DNA of 64,000 nucleotides from Phaeosaccion multiseriatum (GCA_965112735.1 OZ218952.1:5394001-5458000), one strand, 5' to 3'. Counted from the stretch's first letter, positions 1-10,819 are shown. Notes: a model not told the origin generated them from the sequence alone. Translations and numbers: made by a program.

Positions 1-806
1 GGGCTTCTGGCCGCAGGCCAGCGCAGGCTTCTGGCCGCAGGCCAGTGGTCAGGCTTCAGGCTTCGCAGGCTGGGAGAAAAATGGGGGACTTGGCAGGCTT
101 TTCGCTACTTTCTGCAGGCTTCTGGCCGCAGGCCGCCGCAGGCTTCTGCTTTATCGGGGGCCCGAGAAACCTCGCCTGGAGCCGACGACCTAGACCCAGA
201 CAGCACACAAATGACGATTACTTTGACGACGTTTGACGACGTTTGACGACGCTTGAGCCCCCTGTTTGACGCTCTTTGACGCTTTTTGACGCCCTTTGAC
301 GCCCTTTGACGCCCTTTGACGCCCTTTTCCGTGAGTTTTTTTTTACGTGATTTTTTTTAGACGAAATTAATAAGGCGAATTAAGATAAAAGGTGCGTCAA
401 AGTGCGTCAAACAGGGCTTTAAAGTGGGTAAAAAGGGGGTTCAAAAGTCGTCAAACGTCGTCAAAGTAATCGTCATTTGGCGTCAAAAGCGTCAAAAGTG
501 CCACTCAACCGCGAAATCACAGTAGGCCTATTTTGGAAAATTGCCCGGCCTAGCGAGGGCCGTAGGCACTCGGTCTATTTATAGGCCGCCGCCTAGGCGC
601 AGTCGCAGGTCCAGGGCGGGAATATGCTCATATGCCCCTTGGCTGGCCCGGAACCCGTCCAAGTGTCGTAGGTAGAGGAGAGATAATGAAAAAAGAAAAA
701 AGAGTTTTTTTTTTTTAATTTTTTAACACTCGATTTGCGTAAGAATCGCCCAAATCGCCCGATTTCCGGCCCAATTTTTTTTTTGCACATATGCAGCAAA
801 AGGACG
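1..806. other. Non-coding left flank
   Basis: No gene is supported here. Contents are the GGCTTCTGGCC tandem repeats (1-160), the foldback repeat (208-478) and an AT-rich stretch with T runs (680-785) just beyond the 3' end of the minus-strand acidic reading frame. The stretch would be the 3' flank of that gene. Confidence 0.5.
208..478. repeat. Foldback inverted repeat built of TTTGACGAC units
   Basis: The left arm (208-240, continuing to about 290) is made of TTTGACGAC and TTTGACGCC units. The right arm (about 391-478) is its reverse complement: 208-240 pairs perfectly with about 447-478, and 259-281 pairs with about 392-414 with one mismatch. The spacer is AT-rich with T runs. No coding potential is visible. 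The bases before it (1-160) hold several copies of GGCTTCTGGCCGCAGGCCAG. It could be a small non-autonomous foldback element. No flanking target-site duplication was recognised. Confidence 0.7.
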
Positions 807-2846
807 CTACCCCAGCACCCCTCCCTCCACGTCCTTCAGCTCATTCGTGTATCTTCCTGGCAAGCCTTCTGCTCTGTCGCTCTCACGTCGTCGCCTCCTC
901 CCGTTGGAAGGATTGCTGCATCCCACCTTGCTCTCCGCCTTGCTTTCCTCCTCCTCCTTCTCCTCTTCCTCCTCCTCCTCCTCCTCCTTCTCCTCCTCCT
1001 CCTCCTCCTCCTCGCCCTCGTCCTCCTCACTCGCTGCCTTGCCTTCTCCATCTCCACTCGACGCCCTGTCCTCCTGCCGCTGCCGCTGTCTGCTCTTGAC
1101 CACAGGCACCCTGAGCATCAGCACGGTTCCCTCCACACTCACCACCTCGCCTCTCCACTTTGGCGCGCCGTGCTCCCCCTGCTTCCTTCTTCTCACCCCC
1201 CTCTTTCTCGGCCTCGTCCTCTTCCCGTCGATCTTAACACTGCCAGCAGGACCCAGAGAGCCCCCACCGACCAAAGCCTCATTCGGACCACTGCGAGGGG
1301 CAATGGCAGAACGTACAGCATCGTCGCTGGCAGGGGGTGAGTCCCCCTCCCCCTCCCCTTCCCCTTTCCCTTTCCCAAGGTCTTCGCCTCCCTGGGACGG
1401 GACAGAGGTACCTACTGGGCTTGAACGCACCTCTTCCCCTCCGCCGTCCCCACTAACTCCGCTTGCCGCCTCCTCCTGCCCCTTCTCCGCTGTTCCCAAT
1501 CCGCCGCCTCCCTCCCCCTCCCCACCTCCCACCCTGGGCCCTGCTCGGTCCTCCTCGTCGCTTGGTGGCATCCTGTTTTGAGCCTCCTTGTCCCCACCTT
1601 TCCCATGCCCCTCCTCCGCCGCCTCCGCCGCCTTCTCCGCCTCCTCCGTCTCCTCCTTCTCTTTCTTCTTTTCCTCCTCCGCCTCCTCCACCTTTGCCTT
1701 CCCCTCCTCGTCGGCCTCAGCTCGAGCTCCGTCGCCGAGCTCTCCGGGGGTCTTGGTCCGACTGCCCCCTCCATCCTCCGCTCGCCCTACCAGCTCCGCC
1801 GCCCCTCTTTCCTCCTTGTTGCCTTCTTGTGGCGGTGTCTCCCCTGCCTGTGTCCCTTCGGAACTGTCTCCTGAACCATGTGTTTCACCAGCGGCTTGCG
1901 TGTCTTCCTGCTCACAGTTGCCGCCCTCCTCCCCCCCTTCTCTCTTCCCTCTCTTCATCCCTTCGCTGGGAACTTCAACACGAGTATCTTTCTCGCGCTC
2001 TTCCCTCTCATCTCCGGCGTCCTGAGCGCCCTCCTCTTCCCCTCCTACTTGTTCTCCTCGCCCCTCTTGTTCAGGAAGGGATGACGTCGTCGCCTTCTCG
2101 AGCTGCCCCAGTCCAGCGTCCGCGTGTCCAGGCGTCTCCTCAGCGAGGGAAGCCGCTGAACGAGGCCCTGCTGACGATACCACTGCGGTCTCCCCCGCAT
2201 TCCCCGAGGCGGGAGGAGCAGTCTTCTCGGTGGCATCAGAGCTCTCTCGGGCATCTTTGTGTGCTCCCTCTTCCGACTGTCCCGTCTCCTGCGCCCGTCT
2301 TTCTGTCTCGCCCTCCTGTACTGCGCTGACGCTGTCTCGCTGAGCGTCCCCACCTCCGGTCCCCTCTCGCAGGCCTTCCCTCGTTTCGTGCCGTCCTTCC
2401 CCTCCCCCCTCTTCTTCTGCTTCTGCTAGTTGCTGCTCCTCCTCGTTCCCACTTCCATCCTCGCTGCAGCTTGAGATCAAGGAAGGAGGCGCGATGGGCG
2501 AGTCACCGGCGGCCACAAGGTGGAAAACTCCTCTATGTATATCGAAGGTCACTTCATGGCTACGCCATTCCAACTGGGGAAAGGCCAAGCTCCCCTTGGA
2601 CTTCTTCCCTCGCTGTTTGCCGCCATGATACTGACGTACATCGGCCTGTGTATTCTGTGAAGAGAAGGCGCGGCTGGGCAAGGCGTATCCCTCCTCCTCG
2701 TCAGGCTCCAGGCCGAAGCGCTCATCGGCAAGTAAATTACAATCACCACCAAGCCCTCCATTCGGCCTGCTGCAACTCGACGAAGAGCGAGAGCGCGGAG
2801 AGGACCCCGAAGAAGAGGAAGGCGACCGCGACCTACACCGAGGCAT
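807..2846 (-). CDS. Hypothetical acidic low-complexity protein
   Basis: An uninterrupted frame of 679 codons starts at the first in-frame ATG (2844-2846). The frame is open to 2906, but only through a TTG. The protein has an Arg/Ser-rich start, a short ordered-looking part near residues 80-130, a long Glu/Gly/Ala-rich middle, a basic patch with a beta-rich stretch (GEVVSVEGTVLMLRVPVV), then a poly-Glu tail. No family was recognised. The plus strand is CT-rich and open in several frames too, so openness alone is weak evidence. Support is its length, the single frame and the two non-repetitive islands. It would be divergent from the kinase gene, with 207 bases between the two starts. An upstream exon is possible. 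Confidence 0.45.
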   Translation of the reverse strand: MPRCRSRSPSSSSGSSPRSRSSSSCSRPNGGLGGDCNLLADERFGLEPDEEEGYALPSRAFSSQNTQADVRQYHGGKQRGKKSKGSLAFPQLEWRSHEVTFDIHRGVFHLVAAGDSPIAPPSLISSCSEDGSGNEEEQQLAEAEEEGGGEGRHETREGLREGTGGGDAQRDSVSAVQEGETERRAQETGQSEEGAHKDARESSDATEKTAPPASGNAGETAVVSSAGPRSAASLAEETPGHADAGLGQLEKATTSSLPEQEGRGEQVGGEEEGAQDAGDEREEREKDTRVEVPSEGMKRGKREGGEEGGNCEQEDTQAAGETHGSGDSSEGTQAGETPPQEGNKEERGAAELVGRAEDGGGSRTKTPGELGDGARAEADEEGKAKVEEAEEEKKKEKEETEEAEKAAEAAEEGHGKGGDKEAQNRMPPSDEEDRAGPRVGGGEGEGGGGLGTAEKGQEEAASGVSGDGGGEEVRSSPVGTSVPSQGGEDLGKGKGEGEGEGDSPPASDDAVRSAIAPRSGPNEALVGGGSLGPAGSVKIDGKRTRPRKRGVRRRKQGEHGAPKWRGEVVSVEGTVLMLRVPVVKSRQRQRQEDRASSGDGEGKAASEEDEGEEEEEEEEKEEEEEEEEEKEEEESKAESKVGCSNPSNGRRRRRESDRAEGLPGRYTNELKDVEGGVLG

Positions 2847-3053
2847 GGGGAGAGCCGACTGGGGAGAGCTGGTGGAATATTTTGTACATCGGAATGCTGA
2901 TGTCAACGTGTAAGCTCGCGTGTTGGCTGTCTGCCATTACGGTTGAGATTCACAGCTGGCGGCCAGGGCTGACTCGGGAAGTTCCTCGAGTAAATATGAG
3001 CAAGAGGGGCTTAGCATTGCTTGGCCGTGTGGGATAGAGAGGGGGAAGGCCAC

Positions 3054-6025
3054 ATGGGATGGCTGAAGTCATTGTCCAAAGGGCTTGCCAAGGGATTGGC
3101 GACAGGGGGAGACAAGCTCTCTCGGGGCAAAGGGGGGAAGGCAATTTTAAAAAGCAGCCGTGCGGAGGAGGAGTACGAGGAGGAGGCGGACGAGGATGAC
3201 GAGAAAACCTCCACAGAGGAGGAGAGGGGGCGCTGGAAGGCTCGGGACGAGACTGACGAGGAAGAGGAGGGCCCCTCTCTTCGACGAAGAAGGCGGAGGA
3301 GTCGGCGGCACACACTGGCAACCCAGGCGGATGGCCTCTCCGATGGTCGTCGACTGAGGTCCAGCATACACCCCGAGGAAGCCACTGTCTTTTTTGACCG
3401 TCCGAAGATCAAGCGACGTACTCCCTCTCCCCCGCTCAGACCCGAACGCACTGACGAAGAGAGGAGGGAACGCCTTCGCTATCTGGCGGGCCCTGCGCTA
3501 GCTCCTCCTCCGGTAAGTTCATTCCCCTCCTACTCGGGAAAAAGGGAACAGAGGGAGAGCTCACAGCCCTCGTCTTTTATCGCCTGCTTGCCCACTAGGA
3601 GAAAGGGCAGTTCGTATATCAACAGCAGGAACGCGCTTCTCGCCGCCGGCGACGCCGCAGTACCGGTAGCGTGGAGGACGGCAGTCGCTGGTCGCCGCCC
3701 AAGCCGCTGCAGAAGAATGGAAAGGACCTCCTCAGGGGGGAGAAGGGGTGGAGAGGAGCGGATGGTAGGGATAACAGAAAGGGGGGGGGAGATGGCAGGA
3801 CGGGGGGGGGGCGGAGACGAAGGCAGCGGAGGAGTGATTTGGAGTCCGACGAGTTGGTCTCGGGGGAGTTTCGCAAACAGGGACATACTCTCGACGAGGG
3901 CGACGAGGACGGCGAGGAAGGCAAAGTTGAGCCTTATGGGGTGGTGGGAAGCGAGACCAGCAGCGCAGGCACACCTTCGCCTCCTCCCCCACCCCCTAGA
4001 CGGGTCAAGGCTTCGGTAGACCGAAGCAAGCACAGCGGAGGGGTGGGAGGAGTGGGAGGGGTGGGAGTAATTGAGTCTCAGCAAGTCTTTGCTCTACGCG
4101 AGGCCTTGGAAGAGAGGGGGCGGCAGCTTGTGGAGCTGCAGTGGCAGCTCGACCGGGCGAATGCGGAGTGGAAAGAGCAAAGGAGAGAGGCGGCACAGGA
4201 AGGGGCTGCTGCTGATGCGCGCGCTGAGCAGGTGTGTGTGTGTGTGTGTGTGCGTATGTGTGTGTGCGTGCGTGTGTGTATGTGTGTGTGAAGTGTGAAA
4301 CCCTTTTAGTAGACACCCCTCGCCCCTGATGTGTGCATGCCCCCCTTCTCTCCATCCATCCACAGCCACCCTCATACCTCTGCTCCTGCTCATGCAATAG
4401 AATCGTGTTGAGCGCCCTTCCTCCCTCACCCCCCCCCCCCTGTGTCCTCTGCTGCCTCCACCACTCCATCAGACCATTGCCCACCTTCGCATGCAGCTGC
4501 GAGACCGAGACCAAGAGCTATCCAGCCTTCGCAGTCTCGAACAGCAGAGGGATGCCCGCGTGAGAGAGCTCAAGGCACAACTCAGGGAAGCGAGGGAGGA
4601 GAAATCGTGTGGAGCTCTTGCCTTGCCGCCTGAGATGGGGGGGGTGGAGAGAGCGGAGGGTGGGGGAGGAGGAGGAGCAGGAGGAGGAGCGGGAGGAGGA
4701 GGAGGAGGGGGAGTGGGAGGAGGAGGAGGAGCAGGCGGAGGGAACAGGCCCCCGGAGACACCGAGCGGTGGGGGAAGGGCTATGAAGGTGAGGCGCGGTT
4801 ACGGCGGTTACGCCTTCTTGATGGTGTTGGGGATGAATGAGTCGATTCCGTCTAGGATCAGTGTGTGTATGTGTGTGTGTATGTGTGTGTATGTGTGTGT
4901 GTGTGTTTGTGTGTGCGTGTGCGTGTGTGTGTGCGTGTGTGTGTGTGTGCGCGTGTGTGTGTGTGGTGCGAGTGTGCGTATGGTATTCTTGGTGCGGATT
5001 TTCCCCTCTCCTCCTGCCCACCCTCCCACCCACCCACCCCCAACCCTCCCACCCACCCCTGTCCGTCGATCCGTCTGCCCTGTGTGCCCCGCCTCACGCA
5101 GGTGTTCAGCAATGAGGAGCTTGCCAGGGCCTGTGATGACTTTGGTCAGCGCAGCATCCTCGGCTCAGGGGCTTTTGGAGCGGTGTACAGAGGGAGGCTT
5201 GGTGAGCGCAAGGTTGCGGTGAAGCGCCTCAACGCACCCACAGGCATGGGTGTGGTGGACTCTATGCAAGCGGCAGAGAGCTTCAGGTGAGTGAGCAGTT
5301 GGTGACACAGTAAGAGGAGCAGGAAGAGAAGAGGCTTTCTTTGCCTCTCGAACCTGGGAGTGAGTGGCCGCCCCTCTTGAGCGACCTTTCGGGTCTGCGC
5401 TTACTTACTTACTTACTAACTTGCTGACTTACTTACTTGCTTGCTTGCTTGCTTCTTGCCTACCTACCGCCCAACCTCGCATTGCTCTCTCTCTCTCTTT
5501 CCCTCTCTCTCTGTCTCTCTCTCTGTGTGTGTGTGTGCTGTGTCTACCCAGGCTGGAGGTGGAGGTCCTGATGGCGTGCCGTCATGAACATTTGGTGCCC
5601 CTGGTTGGGGTCTGTCTCAGTACCCTCTCGCTGGTATACCCATTTATGCGGAACGGAAGCTTGGACACCCACTTAGTGGAGACCCAAAAGCGCCGGGTGT
5701 TGCTGTGGCCCGACCGCGTGATGATCGCGCTGGGGGTGGTCAAAGCCCTCGCCTACTTGCACTCGCCTGTGGAGGGCCGGGGGACCAACAGCAACAAGCC
5801 GGCCATCATACACAGAGATATTAAGGTGAGGTGTGGTGCATACATCTATCTCTGTCCCTATCTACCCATATACCTACTTATTTATCAGTCTTGTCTATGG
5901 GCGGATCTCTTTCTCGTCCTCTCTTTCTGTCCTATTACTGACTGGTATCTCTGTCTACCCAATTTATCAATGGATCTATCTGGTTGTCTATCGCTCTCTC
6001 CACTCTTTCTTCATCATCATTTCTA

Positions 6026-6056
<31 letters not shown>

Positions 6057-7185
6057 GTCTGTCTATCTATCTCTCATTCTATCTATCTATCTACCATCTA
6101 TCTATCTGTCTGTCTCTCTCTCCCTCTCCCCCTCTCTTTCTCTCTACCATCTATCTATCGATGGATCTGTGTCTACGCATCAACCTCTCTGTGGAGAAAG
6201 AGCAACGAAGGGGGCTTAGAAAAAATATGTCGAAAGCGCTTGAGCCCACCTTACTCTTATCGACTGTCACTCGCCCCTTTTACATGTTTAGGCCGCGAAC
6301 ATCCTCCTGGACAATGATATGAATCCTCGGCTGGCGGACGTGGGGATCGCCAGGGTGAGTGAGTGAGTGAGTGAGTGAGTGAGTGAGTGAGTGAGTGAGT
6401 GAGTGAGTGAGTGAGTGAGTGAGTGAGTGAGTGAGTGAGTGAGTGAGTGAGTGAGTGAGTGAGTGAGTGAGTGAGTGAGTGAGTGAGTGAGTGAGTGAGT
6501 GAGTGAGTGAGTGAGTGAGTGAGTGAGTGAGTGAGTGAGTGAGTGAGTGAGTGAGTGAGTGAGTGAGTGAGTGAGTGAGTGAGTGGGTGAGTGAGTGAGT
6601 GAGTGATTGAGTGAGTGGGTGAGTGAGTGGGTGAGTGAGTGAGTGAGTGAGTGAGTGAGTGAGTGAGTGAGTGAGTGAGTGAGTGAGTGAGTGAGTGAGT
6701 GAGTGAGTGAGTGAGTGAGTGAGTGAGTGAGTGAGTGAGTGAGTGAGTGAGTGAGTGAGTGAGTGAGTGAGTGAGTGAGTGGGTGAGTGAGTGAGTGAGT
6801 GAGTGAGTGAGTGAGTGAGTGAGTGAGTGAGTGAGTGAGTGAGTGAGTGGGTGAGTGAGTGAGTGCGTGATTGGGTGAGTGAGTGAGTGAGTGCGTGAGT
6901 GAGTGAGTGAAGTAAGAGAGAGCGTGAGTGAGTGAGTGAGTGAGTGAGTGGGTGAGTGAGTATGTGAGTGAGTGAGTGAGTATGTGAGTGAGTGAGTGAG
7001 TGAGTGAGTATGTGAGTGAGTGAGTGAGTGAGTGAGTGAGTAAGTAAGGGGAAGCCCCCACCACTCGTGGAGCCCCTCCTGGCGCCGGCCTTGCTTAAGT
7101 TGTGACGTCACACATACACATACACACACGCACACACACACGCACACACACACACACACGCACACACGCACACACACATACACAC

Positions 7186-7266
<81 letters not shown>

Positions 7267-8647
7267 CACAGGTGCTGGGGCAAGGGGAGATGCACTGCAC
7301 CACCCAAGTAGCAGGCACCCCGCAGTACCTTGATCCTTCCTACATGGAGTCAGGACACTTGACCGAGCAGAGCGACAAGTACTCACTGGGGGTGGTCATG
7401 CTCGAGTTGTTGGAGGGTCAGCTGGCAAGGCCGGGCTTTGTGTTGGCGCAGAGAAGGGCCCTACGAAGGGCGGATCTCCGAGTAGGCATGGGGGATAAGT
7501 TGATTGATTGGCCCGCACGCAAGGCAGAACCCTTTGCGGTGGCGGCCAAGGCGTGCATCCAGAGGTGTGTGGGGGGGGAGTGGGGGGGGGACGTGCGCTG
7601 TGAAGAACCAACTCCTGGACATGACTAGAGTACGCCAATGTGCGTACTCACCCCGACCAGTCCAAAGCCAATGCTTTTTTCTACAACGTCCACTTCCTTC
7701 TTGCCCCCCTTTGCTTGCATGCACCCTCTGGTGCCATCTGGACCCCCTTTGTCTTGTACTGTATCACCAACTGCTGCGCTGTATCACCAACTGCTGTGCC
7801 GTATCACCAACTGCTGCTGTCTCACCACAACTGCTGTGCTGTATCACCAACTGCTGTACTGTCCGAACCCTTTCCGACCGAGCACAGGGACCCCGACAAG
7901 CGACCCGAGCTGGAGCACGTCATCACGTGAGTACCTCCCATTCCCTCCCTCCCTCCCTCTCTCCCTCCTTCGTATCTGCAGTAGACTATCGTAGAATCTG
8001 CGTGGCATGCATATCAGGTAGCGCAGATGGCACCAGAGGGTGTGCACAATAGACTCAGACTTGAACCATGATAAGAGTGGTCCAGAGTCGAACGGAGTCG
8101 AACGGAGTCGAAAAGAGAGAGCTTGTCTGACAAGTGTGTGACGTTTTGTCCCTCGTACTTCATGCTGACGCCCCTCTCATGTCCCCCTCCTCCTGCTCCT
8201 CCCTGTCCTCCCCTACCCTACCCTACAATGGATATCTACAATGGCAGTGAGCTCAAGCGCATCCTGGGCTCCCGTCCCTCCCGCCACGCCCCCCGACGCC
8301 AACGACAGTGCATCGTCTGCTTGGAGCAGCCAAGCACAGCTCGATTTAGGCCCTGCAACTGCCTGCTGTGCTGCGGCCAGTGTGCGAAGCTCATACACCG
8401 CAGAGGGGGAGGACGGGGGGTGGGAGGAGGGGGAGAAGGAGGAGGGGGAATAGGAGGAGGAGGAGGAGGAGGAGGAGGAGGAGGAGGAGGCCGTGGGGGG
8501 TTGTGGGGGGCCGACGCCGACCAGGAGGAGGAGGAGGAGGAGGTGGAGGGGACGGGGGGGGCCCTCTGCCCACTGTGCGACGCGGAGATTCAGGAGGTGC
8601 AGTACGAAGCGGGAGGGGGGGGGGGGGCGTCTCTGAGCCCTGTGTGA
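3054..8647 (+). CDS. Receptor-like (IRAK/Pelle-type) protein kinase fused to C-terminal RING finger
   Basis: Nine exons give 886 aa: 3054-3512, 3599-4231, 4473-4787, 5102-5286, 5552-5825, 6292-6354, 7272-7564, 7888-7926, 8248-8647; all splice phases agree. ATG 3054 opens MGWLKS, a fit to the N-myristoylation rule (G2, S6); the frame upstream has no other ATG. Residues 1-460 are charged and Arg-rich with a coiled coil (about 330-425) and a Gly tract. The kinase spans about 485-755: GSGAFGAVYRG loop, VAVK lysine, HRDIKAANILL catalytic loop (618 on), GTPQYLDPSY activation segment, DPDKRP end. The DFG site reads Asp-Val-Gly (638-640). The RING (775 to about 870) has CIVC, then Cys-Asn-Cys where Cys-x-His is usual, a long Gly insert, and CPLC. 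The likely role is a membrane-tethered signalling kinase with ubiquitin-ligase potential. Kinase family is certain; the RING role is inferred. Confidence 0.88.
4232..4972. repeat. GT microsatellites in kinase introns 2 and 3
   Basis: Two GT-rich tracts (4232-4290 and 4860-4972) lie in kinase introns. The first begins directly at the 5' splice site, GCAG|GTGTGTG. Exon 3 lies between them and contains its own GGAGGA coding repeat (about 4660-4740). Confidence 0.85.
5400..6160. repeat. TTAC/TTGC and CTAT/CTGT microsatellites in kinase introns 4 and 5
   Basis: Intron 4 carries TTAC and TTGC tetranucleotide runs (5400-5460) followed by CT and GT runs. Intron 5 carries CTGT and CTAT runs (about 6020-6160). 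Exon 5 of the kinase (5552-5825) separates them. Confidence 0.8.
6355..7271 (+). repeat. Intron made of (GTGA)n and (CA)n tracts
   Basis: Kinase intron 6 (917 bases) opens with GTGAGT and continues as nearly pure tandem GTGA for about 695 bases (6355-7049). After a short unique piece (7050-7110) it ends in about 160 bases of CA repeat running straight into the acceptor ACACAG|GT at 7271. The first half therefore holds well over a hundred overlapping copies of a consensus 5' splice site. Long His-Ser or Thr-His type frames across it are artefacts. Confidence 0.95.
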
Positions 8648-9352
8648 CGCGCCAAGTGAAGCTGTTGGTGATACGACTTGAGGGCACCCATATGACCGAG
8701 GACACCTCCTCCTCCTCATTTGGATGTGACTTGAGGGCACTCACATATGTGTACCTTTTTGTTACGTACAACGATTGATTTTTAATTTCAAACGATTTCG
8801 TAAAAGCGGGCTGATGACTGACTGACTCACCCGCCCTCCCGCATTCTCTTGTCGAAGATCGAAGACGGGCCGAGCCAGCTAACCCACCCGCACGCCCCCT
8901 GCCCTAGTCGTTGGTTGTCACCCTCTCTGATGTATGAACTTCCTTCGCTGTACCACCAACACGTGCACGTACGCACACTCTCGCTGAAACGCACGGGTCT
9001 CAATACCCTCTCTGCCCCCCACCCCGACCGAGCTCCCTCTCTCGCCGCGAATCGAATCGGTTCGGCAAGACCACACGCTTACAAAACTCACGCACGCGCT
9101 CACACCGAGCGAGCCGCGCCTCTCACAAATCATCGGAAATCCGTGCTCGACCTCTTCTTCTCGCCCCCCCTCCTTCTCCGGCTTCGCTTTCGCTCTGCTC
9201 CCTCTACCCTTACTTACACCTGCTGCTGCCCCTCCCCCCCCTCTCTTCCTCCCTCTCCTCTCTCTGAGCACTCAGCACTCCTCCCTCGTCCTCCTCCTCC
9301 TCCTCCTCCTCCGCTTTCCGCTCTCCTCACTCTGTCTTGACTTCCACGCCAT
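8648..9352. other. Convergent 3' intergenic region
   Basis: This stretch lies between the kinase stop and the QCR8 stop on the other strand. It holds CT-rich sequence, one GTTGGTGATAC motif near 8667 and a CCTCCT run near 9290. No gene was seen. Confidence 0.6.
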
Positions 9353-10382
9353 TTAATCTCTGTGCGACCTCTCCATTTGTTCTCTGGTGTACGCGGTACC
9401 CTTCACGACGCAAATGCCAAAGATGATGGGCGGGATGGCGAACCAGGCGTGGTCCTTGAACTTCCTCGCGGCCTGTGAGGTGAGGAGGGTGCGCAAGGGT
9501 ACGTATGGGTACGTAAGGCCCCAGTTAGTCACCAGCGGGGAGAGGAGGGGCACAGCGCGAGAGGAAAGGAGGGATGACGGAGGGAGGGGCGAGAAGGATG
9601 AGTGGTGACACGATCATGCAGAGGCGAGGGGCGGACACGTTGACTCAAGTCCGAGGGTGTGGGTGCGAGCCAACGGAGAGTGTTTGCCAAAGGCAGTACA
9701 GCTGTCCATGGGGTGGGGCTTTGCCAAGGGGGCCGTGCATGCATTGGCCAAGGACGATGGGGTAACCAAAGGAGCAGGCCCGGCCTCCCTGCCATTCGTA
9801 GTTGCTCTACCTCGCGACTGGACTAGCTCGTCTGCCTCACGTTGGCCTGCAGTAGACTCTTTCTCCCTTCCCGCCCCTCTCTCCCCCCCCCCCTCCTCTC
9901 CTCCTTCCCCTCTCATCTCGACTCACGTTGGCGTGCAGTGTCTTCCAGAGGGGCATGACGGCGTCTTGCTGGAAGGCAGACCGGTGGCGGGTGATCTTCA
10001 GACAGTCGGAGAGGGAAGGGGGCAGGGTGTAGACAGGAGAGAGGTCAGAGTTTCCCATCGGCAAATAGAAGAGTCAGCTTCCACCAGACCAAAGCACTTA
10101 ATCCACATCGCCGCTGCAGTCGGCCCTTTCTCCCGATTAAAGGAACCCCTACAGCAGCACCGCAGCAAGACAGCCACGCTTGCCTTGCCCTCTTCCTCTT
10201 TCTCTCGCTGTGGCGGTGGCGCCCTCTCTCTCCCTCTCTCTATTCAGCGAACTCACCACTCCCTCCTGCGGCACGTAAAACGACCACCACTTCTTGAGGT
10301 TTTGCTTGTCGGATTGCTTCGCGCGGCTCATCCCTGAAGACTCCGCCATCATCATGAGTCTGCTCGTTGCTCGGAACGCCAT
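9353..10382 (-). CDS. Cytochrome bc1 complex subunit 8-like (QCR8/UQCRQ)
   Basis: Three exons (10257-10382, 9927-9968, 9353-9472) give 95 aa with both introns in phase 0; exon 2 is only 42 bases. ATG 10380-10382 is the first in-frame ATG. The N-terminus (MAFRATSRLMMMAESSG) looks like a mitochondrial presequence. The C-terminal half (PLWKTLHANAARKFKDHAWF, then one hydrophobic span, then YTREQMERSHRD) matches the layout of plant QCR8: LWK, basic helix, single membrane helix, ERxHR tail. Length also fits. The protein would sit in the inner mitochondrial membrane in complex III. The family call rests on remembered pattern; another small one-helix respiratory subunit is possible. It shares a 437-base divergent promoter with the dehydratase. 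Confidence 0.62.
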
Positions 10383-10819
10383 GGCTTGTCGTATCAACTA
10401 ACTACTGAGCTCAGCCGCCTAGCCGGAGAGAGAGGACTTACGTAAAGTTACGTAACTTTAGGTAGGAGGGTTTAGCTTCTTCCCCTCTTGAAAAAAGGCA
10501 AGGAAAGGTTGCTTGCAAAGGTACGTCGATAGAACCGCGTAGAAAAAGCTTGGCTTGTCCCAGATGCTGTCTTGCGTACACCGCTGGTGTCTTTGTCGCG
10601 GAAGTGTGGCTTTCTTTACGGAGAGAGTGGTTTAATTCCGTGGGCTCGCTCCTTTCCGCCTGTTCCCCTCCGCCTTGCCACCATTACCACTCTGCCTCAA
10701 ACGCCACGACCCATAATCTTCTCCTCCCACGGCTGCCTCGGGCTGAGTAGCGATTGCATAGCACGAGTGGAAGCCAGTGGGCGAGCGATCCAACACTTCA
10801 CAGAAGGGGGGCAACAGAC
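10383..10819. promoter_or_regulatory. Divergent promoter region QCR8-like / 4,6-dehydratase
   Basis: 437 bases lie between two outward-facing ATGs. The part next to the minus gene has a repeated TTACGTAA-like sequence (10438-10460, ACTTACGTAAAGTTACGTAA). No clear TATA box was seen. Confidence 0.5.

Noticed and set aside
1463-2329. 288-residue plus-strand frame, Pro/Ser/Leu-rich
   Set aside because: Mirror of the Glu/Gly-rich minus-strand frame in CT-rich DNA; no start context, no domain.
6257-7318. Long frame of Ser-Leu-Thr-His repeats (353 residues, minus strand)
   Set aside because: It is the antisense of the GTGA intron of the kinase gene; starts and ends are not gene-like.
9837-10064. 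Open frame LPMGNSDLSPVYTLPPSLSD upstream of QCR8 exon 2
   Set aside because: It has no acceptor in frame (a TGA lies just upstream); the in-phase acceptor is CTTCCAG at 9969, so this is intron.
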